DNA from: Bacteroidota bacterium
GTDB lineage: Bacteria; Bacteroidota; Ignavibacteria; SZUA-365; JAADGX01
Length of the DNA: 8,033 nt
Reading direction: 5' to 3'
NCBI GenBank assembly: GCA_027021285.1
Contig: JALUUP010000409.1
Coordinates: 1-8,033, forward strand
In this document: in pieces, positions 1 through 6,125 of the stretch
How the letters are laid out: each line of letters begins with the position of its first letter
Numbering within the stretch: the stretch's first letter is position 1
Made by a program: the position numbers and the translations under genes
Notes under the pieces: model-generated
Told to the model about the DNA's origin: nothing
What the model saw: the letters and a program-made list of their open reading frames with translations, nothing else
The model's database searches: none

Positions 1-1878
1 GGGTTGCAGCGATTTCAACTTGCCAATAACGGCAGGATCGCGTCCCAGCGCCGGAGGACCATTCGCCAGAGTGAAATCGGTCGCCGTCTCCACTCGCAGG
101 CGAGGATCGGATGCAGCCAACGCCTCCAGCCCCCGGCTTTTGTCAAACGTGTTGTAGGCCCTGTCCGCGATTTCTTTGACTTTTTTCATCTGGCGTTCGA
201 CCTGGACGAGCGGAACGATATTATTCACGACGTCTTCAAAGCTCCGGTAGCCTGCGGGAATTTCCTTCGCGACCCGCGCCACGACGTATCCTTGTGAGCT
301 TTGGAACACGTCGCTGATTTCACCCACGCTGTTCTCGAACGCGAACTTGAGGAGCGAGGAATTGACGCCTATTCCGGGGATGAATGCTCCCGGTGTCTTT
401 TGGAATTCGGGAGTCTGTAAGATTTCGTAATTGTCTATTTTTGCTTCCTCATCGAAGCCGTTTTCCTTGGCGAAGTAGGCGAAGCTGCGCGCGCGTTCGT
501 AAACTTCGTCTTTCGTGGTCGAACCCGGTTCCACGCGGAGAGTGATTCCGACGAGCGTGAACAAGCGGGATTCCCTCCCCTCGATTTTAATCACGTGATA
601 ACCGAACTGGGTCTTAATCGGTCCGATGATATCTCCAACTTTTCCGGAGAATGCCGCTTTCTCGAACTCCTTCACCATGCGTCCCTTGCCGAACCAGCCC
701 AGGTCGCCGCCCCTCGTGGCAGTGGGGCCGGTGGAGTATTTCGTGGCCAGGTCTTCAAAGCGCTCGCCCGAGCGGGCCTTGCGCGCTACTTCCTCCGCCA
801 GGCGCTTTGCCTCTTCCTCGCTCTTTTCCGTTCCGAGCAGGATGTGACGCGCGTGCACGAATGTTTCCTTTCCATCCTTGATCTCCAGCACTTTCTTCAG
901 CGCAAATCCTTCACGCGTAGCGACCGGCCCGATGACGTCTCCCACCGACGCGGAGATGACGGAGTCGGCGAGGGCAGGATCGATTTGAGAAATATTGCCG
1001 GTGACCGTGTCCAGTTTCGTTGTATATAGCAATGCTTCGGTCACGAAATCCCCTCCCTCGGCAACGCGGTTCTTGAGCGTTGTGAGGTCCTTCAAGACGG
1101 CGGAAGTGTCGTCCTTGGATGGGGCGAGGATGAACTGAACGTAATCCAGGACGCGGGAAGGTTCCGTTTTGAATTCGTCCATGTGTGCATCGTAATACGC
1201 GCGGAGTTCCTCGTCGGACGGGCGGCTGGTGTCGGGTGGCACAAGCTGCTGGGCGTCGAAAAGGACATAACTGCACGAGAACCTGCGGTTCTCGTTTTCA
1301 TACTGGATCAACAATTCGTCGTCGCTCACCTGGATGGCGGCGCTCAGGAGAGCGGTGAGCTTGTCGCGGATCAACTGGGCGCGCACCTGTTCTTCCATTT
1401 GCAACAGCGCCTCGCGGTTTTCCGGTCCCGGGTTTGCCAGGAATTGCTGGTATGCCTGCCGGTTGAAACTCCCCGTTGAATCGATAAAGTACTGGGCCAG
1501 CGCCTGGGGCGGGTTGGGGCCATAGAAAACGTTGCGGACTTCATCGTCCGTTACCACGATTCCGAGATCCTCGACCGCTCTTTCCACGACGGCTTGTTTG
1601 ATGAAATCGTCCCAGACCTGTTCCCGTATCGTGGCGATTTCATTGTCATTCAACTCCCGGTCCTGCTGCTGGCGGCGGCTCTGCATTTCCAGGTCCACCA
1701 TCTGGGAATACTGGGCGTAGGTAATTGGTTTGCCGTCGATTTCACCGAGCTCGTTGTAGTTTCCCTGTAATAAAGTGCCGACGTCGAGATCCGAGAGAAC
1801 CCAGAACGCGATAAAAATAACGGCGAAAACGAGGATGATTATGTGCGTATTATCACGCAGCCTGGTCATCACACCCAT
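1..1878 (-). CDS. SurA/PpiD-type periplasmic peptidyl-prolyl cis-trans isomerase, membrane-anchored (partial, C-terminus beyond left edge)
   Basis: Predicted parvulin-family foldase that helps fold exported and outer-membrane proteins while tethered to the inner membrane. The visible 626 residues are open to the left edge. A short basic N-terminus (MGVMTRLRDN) precedes a hydrophobic segment at about residues 12-30, which has no cleavage site and reads as a membrane anchor. A SurA_N-like helical region follows to about 235. The clear parvulin domain spans about 339-432, with HARHILLG (H342, H345), GGDLGWFGKG near 389 and FGYHVIKI (H428). Weaker parvulin-like blocks flank it, at about 240-338 (VGDVIGPVATREGFALKKV) and about 495-536 (QGYVVARV). 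This matches the PpiD arrangement, and E. coli PpiD is 623 residues, so little is likely missing. The ATG at 1878 was chosen because GGAG lies about 10 bases upstream; M4 is an alternative. The gene is divergent from prfA. I cannot decide between the names ppiD and prsA, so no symbol is given. Confidence 0.9.
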   Translation of the reverse strand, partial: MGVMTRLRDNTHIIILVFAVIFIAFWVLSDLDVGTLLQGNYNELGEIDGKPITYAQYSQMVDLEMQSRRQQQDRELNDNEIATIREQVWDDFIKQAVVERAVEDLGIVVTDDEVRNVFYGPNPPQALAQYFIDSTGSFNRQAYQQFLANPGPENREALLQMEEQVRAQLIRDKLTALLSAAIQVSDDELLIQYENENRRFSCSYVLFDAQQLVPPDTSRPSDEELRAYYDAHMDEFKTEPSRVLDYVQFILAPSKDDTSAVLKDLTTLKNRVAEGGDFVTEALLYTTKLDTVTGNISQIDPALADSVISASVGDVIGPVATREGFALKKVLEIKDGKETFVHARHILLGTEKSEEEAKRLAEEVARKARSGERFEDLATKYSTGPTATRGGDLGWFGKGRMVKEFEKAAFSGKVGDIIGPIKTQFGYHVIKIEGRESRLFTLVGITLRVEPGSTTKDEVYERARSFAYFAKENGFDEEAKIDNYEILQTPEFQKTPGAFIPGIGVNSSLLKFAFENSVGEISDVFQSSQGYVVARVAKEIPAGYRSFEDVVNNIVPLVQVERQMKKVKEIADRAYNTFDKSRGLEALAASDPRLRVETATDFTLANGPPALGRDPAVIGKLKSLQP

Positions 1879-1906
1879 GATGAGTCACTCCATTAAATTC
1901 GTATAT

Positions 1907-1935
1907 ACTATATCGCTGTATTTCATTCGAGATGA
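1907..1935 (-). promoter_or_regulatory. Possible promoter for the PPIase gene
   Basis: Read on the minus strand, TATAGT (plus 1907-1912) resembles a -10 box and lies about 30 bases before the start codon in the most AT-rich part of the divergent gap. The hexamer 17 bases further upstream (TCATCT) is a poor -35 match, so this is only a candidate. The proposed -35 overlaps the inverted repeat at 1921-1937. Confidence 0.3.
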
Positions 1936-1937
1936 AA
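1921..1937. repeat. 17-bp inverted repeat in the divergent promoter region (possible operator)
   Basis: Perfect 6-base arms TTTCAT and ATGAAA are separated by TCGAG. The repeat lies between the divergent PPIase and prfA genes and overlaps the likely PPIase promoter, so it could be a regulator binding site. Inverted repeats this short also occur by chance, and no regulator gene is nearby. Confidence 0.3.
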
Positions 1938-2016
1938 ATTTACAAGACTAATAATATAGATGAGTCCCGCCTGAAATGCAATGAGATTTTCAGGGTGGAC
2001 GATTTGGGATCGGGGA

Positions 2017-2095
2017 CACGGTTTAGCCCGTGACGGTCTTGCAGGTGGCGGAAAAGGGGCGTTTTCCCGACCCGGCACGTCCGGCGACGTGTCGG
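2017..2095 (+). promoter_or_regulatory. Three successive stem-loops upstream of prfA (possible structured leader or attenuator)
   Basis: Three hairpins follow one another: CACGG/CCGTG with a 6-base loop (2017-2032); GGAAAA/TTTTCC with a 6-base loop (2050-2067); and a 9-pair stem CCGGCACGT/ACGTGTCGG with one G-U pair and loop CCGGCG (2072-2095). The last is followed by a T-rich run (about 2096-2123), so it could act as a leaky terminator or attenuator if transcription starts upstream. If the prfA promoter lies at about 2113, these would be outside the transcript. No known riboswitch class is recognised. Confidence 0.35.
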
Positions 2096-2112
2096 TATTC
2101 TCGATTTTTCCG

Positions 2113-2118
2113 TATATT
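2113..2118 (+). promoter_or_regulatory. Possible -10 box for the prfA-kdsA-kdsC operon
   Basis: TATATT matches the TATAAT consensus at five of six bases and lies 31 bases before the prfA start codon in a T-rich stretch. No good -35 hexamer is present at 16-18 bases upstream (TGTCGG at 17), so support is weak. Confidence 0.25.
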
Positions 2119-2149
2119 TTTATTCTGGAACAGGAATACACGGAACGAA

Positions 2150-3223
2150 ATGCTGACGGAAAAACTCGACCATATTCTCGAACGCTATCACGCTATTCAC
2201 GAGGAAATGAGCAAACCGGAGGTCGCCACAGACCGGGAGCGGTTGCGTTCCCTCGGCAAGGAGCAGCGCGTCTTGCAGCCCGTCGTGGAAAAATACGAGA
2301 CGTACAAACGGGTGCTTCACGATCTCGAGGGAAGCGAGCAACTCCTGCAAACGGAAACCGACGAGGAGATGCGCGCAATGGCTTCCGCGGAAATTCTCCG
2401 GCTCCGGAAAGAACTGGAGGTAATCGAGGCGGAACTGAAGGTCTTGCTGTTGCCGCGGGATCCCGACGATGACAAAGACGTCATCGTGGAGATCAGGGCA
2501 GGCACCGGCGGCGAGGAAGCCGCCTTGTTTGCCGCCGATCTCTACCGCATGTATTCCCGGTACGCCGAGCGCAAAGGTTTCGCCCTGGAGGTGATCGATT
2601 TCAACGAGACCGGCATAGGCGGGTTCAAGGAAATCGTGTTCAGTTTGAGAGGAAACGAAGTGTTCGGCTGGATGAAATTCGAAAGTGGTGTTCATCGCGT
2701 TCAACGCGTGCCTTCCACGGAAGCCAGCGGCAGGATCCACACGTCGGCGGCCACCGTCGCCGTGCTTCCGGAACCCGAGGAAGTGGATGTCGAGATCGGC
2801 GAGGATGATCTGCGCATCGATATATTCCGGGCGGGCGGAAAGGGCGGGCAGAATGTCAACAAGGTGGAAACCGCCGTGCGCATCACGCACCTTCCCACCG
2901 GTATCGTGGTCTCGTGCCAGGACGAGCGCTCGCAGCTCAAGAACCGGCTCAAGGCGATGAAGGTTTTGCGCGCCCGGCTCTATGAAATGCGGCAGGCCGA
3001 GCAGACAGAGAGCATCACCAACCAGAGAAGGCTCATGGTGCGCAGCGGGGACCGGAGCGATAAAATCCGAACGTATAACTTTCCCCAGAACCGGATAACG
3101 GACCACCGCATCGGCCTGACCCTGTACAACCTGACCGAAGTGCTGGATGGGAACCTGGACGAACTGATCGAGGCGCTGCGTTTGGCGGACCGTACACAGA
3201 AACTGGAAGAAGGAGTTGCCTGA
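2150..3223 (+). CDS. prfA: Peptide chain release factor 1 (RF1)
   Basis: Class I release factor that recognises UAA and UAG stop codons in the ribosomal A site and triggers hydrolysis of peptidyl-tRNA. The protein is 357 residues; E. coli RF1 is 360. An N-terminal helical, charged region (about 1-100) precedes the core. The codon-recognition tripeptide is P188-S189-T190 in QRVPSTEASGRIHTS, the PxT form of RF1 rather than the SPF form of RF2. The catalytic GGQ is at 232-234 in RAGGKGGQNVNK. The frame is open upstream to an ATG at 2030, but the extra 40 residues resemble no RF1 N-terminus and would be translated from the stem-loop region. The start at 2150 gives the family's normal N-terminus (MLTEKLDHILERY) and has a modest GGA five bases ahead. 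The stop overlaps the kdsA start (TGATG), which suggests translational coupling. The usual partner prmC is not adjacent. Confidence 0.96.
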   Translation: MLTEKLDHILERYHAIHEEMSKPEVATDRERLRSLGKEQRVLQPVVEKYETYKRVLHDLEGSEQLLQTETDEEMRAMASAEILRLRKELEVIEAELKVLLLPRDPDDDKDVIVEIRAGTGGEEAALFAADLYRMYSRYAERKGFALEVIDFNETGIGGFKEIVFSLRGNEVFGWMKFESGVHRVQRVPSTEASGRIHTSAATVAVLPEPEEVDVEIGEDDLRIDIFRAGGKGGQNVNKVETAVRITHLPTGIVVSCQDERSQLKNRLKAMKVLRARLYEMRQAEQTESITNQRRLMVRSGDRSDKIRTYNFPQNRITDHRIGLTLYNLTEVLDGNLDELIEALRLADRTQKLEEGVA

Positions 3224-4056
3224 TGGCGGATTCCGTACGCACCATGAATATCGGCGGAATCGAGATCGGGGGCGGGGAGCCCGTTCTCATTGCGGGACCC
3301 TGCGTGGTTGAAAACCGGGAGATGGTGGTGGAGACCGCGCGCCGATTGAAAAGCTTGTGCGCGGAGTTCAGCCTCGGGTTTATTTTCAAGGCTTCCTACC
3401 GCAAGGCAAATCGAACCAGCCTGGACGGATTCGCAGGAATCGGCGACGCGGAGGCGCTCGCGATCCTTTCGGACGTGCGGGAAACCCTTTCCGTGCCTGT
3501 CCTCACGGACGTGCATTCCGTGCAAGAAGTCGAAGCTGCCGCGCGCGCGGTGGATGTATTGCAGATTCCCGCCTTTCTCTGCCGCCAGACCGATCTTCTC
3601 GTTGCCGCTGGCGGAACGGGTAAAGCGGTCAACATCAAGAAAGGGCAGTTCGTGGCCCCCGGGGACATGGGGCGCGCCGTCGAGAAGGTGGTTTCAACCG
3701 GCAATGAACGCGTGTTGCTCACGGAACGGGGAGCTTCGTTCGGGTACCACAACCTGGTCGTGGACATGCGCTCGCTCGTCATCATGCGGGGATTCGGATA
3801 CCCGGTGGTGTTCGACGCGACGCATTCGGTTCAGCTTCCCGGCGGAGGCAGGCAGTCCGGCGGCGCGCCGGAATTCATCCTCCCGCTGGCCCGGGCGGCG
3901 GCGGCGGTGGGAGTGGACGGATTTTTCGCGGAGACGCATCCCGACCCCGCGGCTGCCCTGAGCGACGCGGCTACGCAGGTTCCGCTGGACCGTATGAAGG
4001 ATTTCATAAGGCAGGTATTGGCCATCGACGCCTCGCGCCGCTCGCTGATGCCGTAA
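3223..4056 (+). CDS. kdsA: 3-deoxy-8-phosphooctulonate (Kdo-8-phosphate) synthase, metal-dependent type
   Basis: Cytoplasmic enzyme condensing D-arabinose-5-phosphate with phosphoenolpyruvate to give Kdo-8-phosphate, the first committed step to the Kdo of lipopolysaccharide. The 277-residue length is normal for the family. The TIM-barrel landmarks are clear: IAGPCVVENRE (20s), FKASYRKANRTS, VLTDVHS, LQIPAFLCRQTDLL, NIKKGQF, LLTERGASFGYHNLVVDMR, FDATHSVQLPGG and FFAETHPDPAAALSDAATQVPL. Cys27 occupies the position that is Asn in the metal-independent E. coli enzyme. Together with H201, E237 and D248 it forms the expected four-ligand metal site of the Aquifex-type enzymes. The ATG overlaps the prfA stop by one base, and AGAAGGAG ends eight bases before it, so the start is secure. 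A 75-bp gap leads to kdsC, the enzyme of the next step. Confidence 0.96.
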   Translation: MADSVRTMNIGGIEIGGGEPVLIAGPCVVENREMVVETARRLKSLCAEFSLGFIFKASYRKANRTSLDGFAGIGDAEALAILSDVRETLSVPVLTDVHSVQEVEAAARAVDVLQIPAFLCRQTDLLVAAGGTGKAVNIKKGQFVAPGDMGRAVEKVVSTGNERVLLTERGASFGYHNLVVDMRSLVIMRGFGYPVVFDATHSVQLPGGGRQSGGAPEFILPLARAAAAVGVDGFFAETHPDPAAALSDAATQVPLDRMKDFIRQVLAIDASRRSLMP

Positions 4057-4111
4057 TCGCCGGACCGGTTTCACGGTGTTCGCCTTGCACCGGAAGATTA
4101 ACGATTTGACC

Positions 4112-4122
4112 ACAACAGGTGA
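4112..4122 (+). promoter_or_regulatory. Ribosome binding site of kdsC within a repeated 11-mer
   Basis: ACAACAGGTGA contains AGGTGA ending nine bases before the kdsC ATG at 4132, which fixes that start. The same 11-mer recurs at 4663-4673, just after kdsC, where no start codon stands at a suitable distance. Confidence 0.6.
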
Positions 4123-4131
4123 CCGTATAAA

Positions 4132-4659
4132 ATGACAACCAGGAAATCGATTCCCGAACCACACCGCGACAAGCTGCGGGAGATCCGGGCCATTTTTCTT
4201 GACGTGGACGGCGTTCTCACCGACGGCAGCATCGTCTATACATCCGGTGGAGTGGAATCGAAAGCGTTTCACGTGCAGGACGGGCTGGGAATCCGCCTGG
4301 CGATGGAAAAGGGGCTTCGCGTCGGGTTGATAACAGGGCGGAGGTCCGAGGTGGTGGAACGCCGGGCGCGGGAGCTCGGCATCACCGACCTGTACCAGGG
4401 GTCGCTCGACAAGGCGTCGGTCCTGGACGAGATCGAAGCCGTGTATGACTTGAAGGATGAGCAGGTCGCGTACATGGGCGACGACATCCTCGATCTTCCC
4501 GTTTTACGGCGGGTGGGCTTTTCCGCCGCGCCTGCCAACGCCCATCCCGCGGTGCTCCAGGCGGTGGATTTCGTCACCGGCAATACAGGCGGGAACGGCG
4601 CCGTGCGGGAGATGATCGACTACATCCTGGCTGCGACGGACAATGCCACCGGAACGTAA
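4132..4659 (+). CDS. kdsC: 3-deoxy-D-manno-octulosonate-8-phosphate phosphatase (HAD family)
   Basis: Removes phosphate from Kdo-8-phosphate to give free Kdo, the step directly after KdsA. The 175-residue protein is a cap-less HAD phosphatase of KdsC type (E. coli KdsC is 188 residues). HAD motif I is D24-V-D26-G-V-L-T-D-G, with D24 the nucleophile and D26 the acid/base. Motif II is LITGR with T68. The motif III lysine is K94 in GSLDK. Motif IV is MGDDILD with D117/D118 as magnesium ligands. The C-terminal GGNGAVREM is characteristic of KdsC and closes over the active site of the neighbouring subunit in the tetramer. The start is supported by AGGTGA nine bases upstream. In many proteobacteria lptC and lptA follow kdsC; here they do not. 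MurNAc- or sialic-acid-related HAD relatives are possible in principle, but adjacency to kdsA makes KdsC by far the best call. Confidence 0.95.
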   Translation: MTTRKSIPEPHRDKLREIRAIFLDVDGVLTDGSIVYTSGGVESKAFHVQDGLGIRLAMEKGLRVGLITGRRSEVVERRARELGITDLYQGSLDKASVLDEIEAVYDLKDEQVAYMGDDILDLPVLRRVGFSAAPANAHPAVLQAVDFVTGNTGGNGAVREMIDYILAATDNATGT

Positions 4660-4662
4660 GAG

Positions 4663-4673
4663 ACAACAGGTGA
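4663..4673 (+). repeat. Second copy of the ACAACAGGTGA 11-mer, after kdsC
   Basis: Identical to the 11-mer carrying the kdsC ribosome binding site at 4112-4122. Here it lies three bases past the kdsC stop codon with no usable start codon 5-12 bases downstream. It could be chance or the trace of a small duplication. A GTG inside it (4670) opens a 21-codon frame ending at 4735, which I do not call as a gene. Confidence 0.5.
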
Positions 4674-4699
4674 TACCGCGTACGAAACAGGGATTGGCG

Positions 4700-4718
4700 G
4701 CGTGTGATAACAACACGC
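4700..4718 (+). terminator. Weak hairpin between kdsC and the M16 genes
   Basis: GCGTGT and ACACGC form a 6-pair stem around a 7-base loop, followed by TGATTATTT. There is no uninterrupted T-run, so termination after kdsC would be inefficient at best; the hairpin may have no function. Confidence 0.25.
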
Positions 4719-4732
4719 TGATTATTTCGAGA

Positions 4733-4738
4733 TAGAAT
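4733..4738 (+). promoter_or_regulatory. Possible -10 box for the M16 peptidase operon
   Basis: TAGAAT matches TATAAT at five of six bases and lies 42 bases before the chosen start of the first M16 gene. No convincing -35 hexamer is found 16-18 bases upstream, so the call is weak. The 120-bp gap after kdsC makes a separate promoter plausible. Confidence 0.25.
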
Positions 4739-4779
4739 GATTCTACAGGATGTTCATCACTACCAGGACAAGGAGTTCT

Positions 4780-6123
4780 ATGCGACGACAAACATGTTCA
4801 TTTGTGCTCGCCGCTGTTGTTATGCTTGGTTTCACAGGCATGAACAAAGCGGTTAGCCAGGGAATCTTTCCCTACAAGTATTCCATCGTGAAGCTGGAAA
4901 ACGGCCTCAGGGCGTATCTCATCCCCACCCAAAACCCCGGCCTGGTTGCCTATTACTCGATCGTGAGAACGGGCAGCCGGGACGAGTGGGAACCGGGGCA
5001 CAGCGGGTTCGCGCATTTCTTCGAGCACATGATGTTTCGCGGCACCAAGACGTACCCGGGGCCGGTGTACGACCGCCTTGTAACGGAAATGGGCGCTGAC
5101 GCCAACGCCTACACTACCGATGACTACACGGCCTACCACCTGAAATTCGCGCGCGAAGACCTCGAACGGGTGATGGAACTCGAGAGCGACCGCTTCCAGA
5201 ACCTGTTTTACGACGAACCGGAATTCATAACGGAGGCCGGGGCGGTGTACGGCGAGTTCCGGAAAGGACGGACCAACCCCTGGTGGGTCCTCTTCGAGAG
5301 CATCCAGAACACGGCGTTCGACGTGCACACCTACAAGCACACGACCATCGGCTTCGAAGCGGATATCAAGGCCATGCCCACCATGTACGACTATAGCAAA
5401 TCGTTTTTCAAGCGCTACTACCGGCCGGAGAACGTGGTGCTGCTTATCGTGGGCGACATCGACGTCGCCGCTACCGGGAGCCTGATCGAGAAATACTACG
5501 CCGGTTGGAAGCCGGGATACGTCGCACCTGAGATTCCCCGGGAACCGGAGCAGAAAGGCGAACGGAAGGTCGAGGTCAAGTACGACGGAAAAACCCTGCC
5601 CATCCTGGCCGTTTCCTACAAGTCGCCGAAGTTCGATCCGGACGACAAGCTGGCGGTGGCCGGTTATCTCATAGAGAATCTCGCCTTCGGTGAAACCAGC
5701 GATATTTATAAGAAACTCGTTCTCCAGGAACAGAAAGTCCAGGTTCTCGGCGCCAGTTTCGACAAGAACCGCGATCCCGGTCTTTGGAGCATTTACGCGA
5801 TGGTAAAGGACGAGGCGGATATTCCCTATGTTCTGGCGAAAATCGACAAGGCGGTTGAAGAAATGCAGAACGCGCCGGTGGACGCCAAGCGTTTGAACGA
5901 CCTGAAGAGCAGGTTGAAATACGGTTTCCTGATGAACCTGGATACGCCCGGGAAGGTGGCGGGGAACCTTGCTCGCTATGTCGCCCTCACCGGCGGAATT
6001 GAAGCCGTCGACCGGCTTTTCGCTACGTACGAAAAAGTCACTCCCGAGGATGTCCAGAACGCCGCCAGGACGTACCTGGTCAAGGAACACCGTACAGTCG
6101 CAACCTTGAAGGGGAGGGATTAA
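4780..6123 (+). CDS. Exported zinc metallopeptidase, family M16, catalytic subunit
   Basis: Predicted secreted (periplasmic) zinc endopeptidase of 447 residues, the usual size of a single-unit M16B protein. The N-terminus (MRRQTCSFVLAAVVML) is a signal peptide with a likely cleavage after AVS, near residue 27. The inverted zinc motif is H79-F-F-E82-H83, with E82 the catalytic base. The third ligand is E159 in EAGAVYGEFRK, 80 residues after H79. The C-terminal M16 domain is present (from about 235), but the segment that normally reads LRE..GLaY is degenerate (LVLQEQKVQVLGA, residues 313-325), with neither the Arg nor the Tyr. The open frame extends up to an ATG at 4750, but that codon has no proper ribosome site and would bury the signal peptide. 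AAGGAG four bases before 4780 favours the start used here. It is two bases from a paralogue lacking the zinc site, so the two probably work as a heterodimer. Substrate unknown. Confidence 0.92.
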   Translation: MRRQTCSFVLAAVVMLGFTGMNKAVSQGIFPYKYSIVKLENGLRAYLIPTQNPGLVAYYSIVRTGSRDEWEPGHSGFAHFFEHMMFRGTKTYPGPVYDRLVTEMGADANAYTTDDYTAYHLKFAREDLERVMELESDRFQNLFYDEPEFITEAGAVYGEFRKGRTNPWWVLFESIQNTAFDVHTYKHTTIGFEADIKAMPTMYDYSKSFFKRYYRPENVVLLIVGDIDVAATGSLIEKYYAGWKPGYVAPEIPREPEQKGERKVEVKYDGKTLPILAVSYKSPKFDPDDKLAVAGYLIENLAFGETSDIYKKLVLQEQKVQVLGASFDKNRDPGLWSIYAMVKDEADIPYVLAKIDKAVEEMQNAPVDAKRLNDLKSRLKYGFLMNLDTPGKVAGNLARYVALTGGIEAVDRLFATYEKVTPEDVQNAARTYLVKEHRTVATLKGRD

Positions 6124-6125
6124 TC

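Noticed and set aside
595..1029. Plus-strand frames over positions 1-1720
   Set aside because: All overlap the minus-strand PPIase frame, whose translation shows a membrane anchor and a canonical parvulin domain; the plus-strand translations show nothing recognisable.
2030..2149. N-terminal extension of RF1 to the ATG at 2030
   Set aside because: The extra 40 residues do not resemble RF1, the region contains hairpins, and the start at 2150 gives the family's normal length.
1981..2472. Plus-strand frame running from the leader region into prfA in another reading frame
   Set aside because: It has no domain and is rich in Arg and Gly; it overlaps the RF1 N-terminus and has no ribosome site.
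2120..3106. Long 328-codon open frame on the minus strand opposite prfA
   Set aside because: It lies entirely opposite a clear RF1 gene, has no recognisable domain, and is rich in His, Arg and Leu, as expected for the reverse complement of a GC-biased gene.
4057..4131. Possible terminator between kdsA and kdsC
   Set aside because: Only a 4-pair match (ACCG/CGGT) was found with no T-run, and the two genes act in consecutive steps, so read-through is expected.
4670..4735. 21-codon frame starting GTG between kdsC and the M16 genes
   Set aside because: Too short, its start lies inside the Shine-Dalgarno-like repeat rather than after it, and the protein has no features.
4798..6090. 430-codon open frame on the minus strand opposite the first M16 gene
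   Set aside because: It is an antisense shadow of a protein with intact M16 motifs. Its composition is that of a reverse-complement frame and no motifs were seen.
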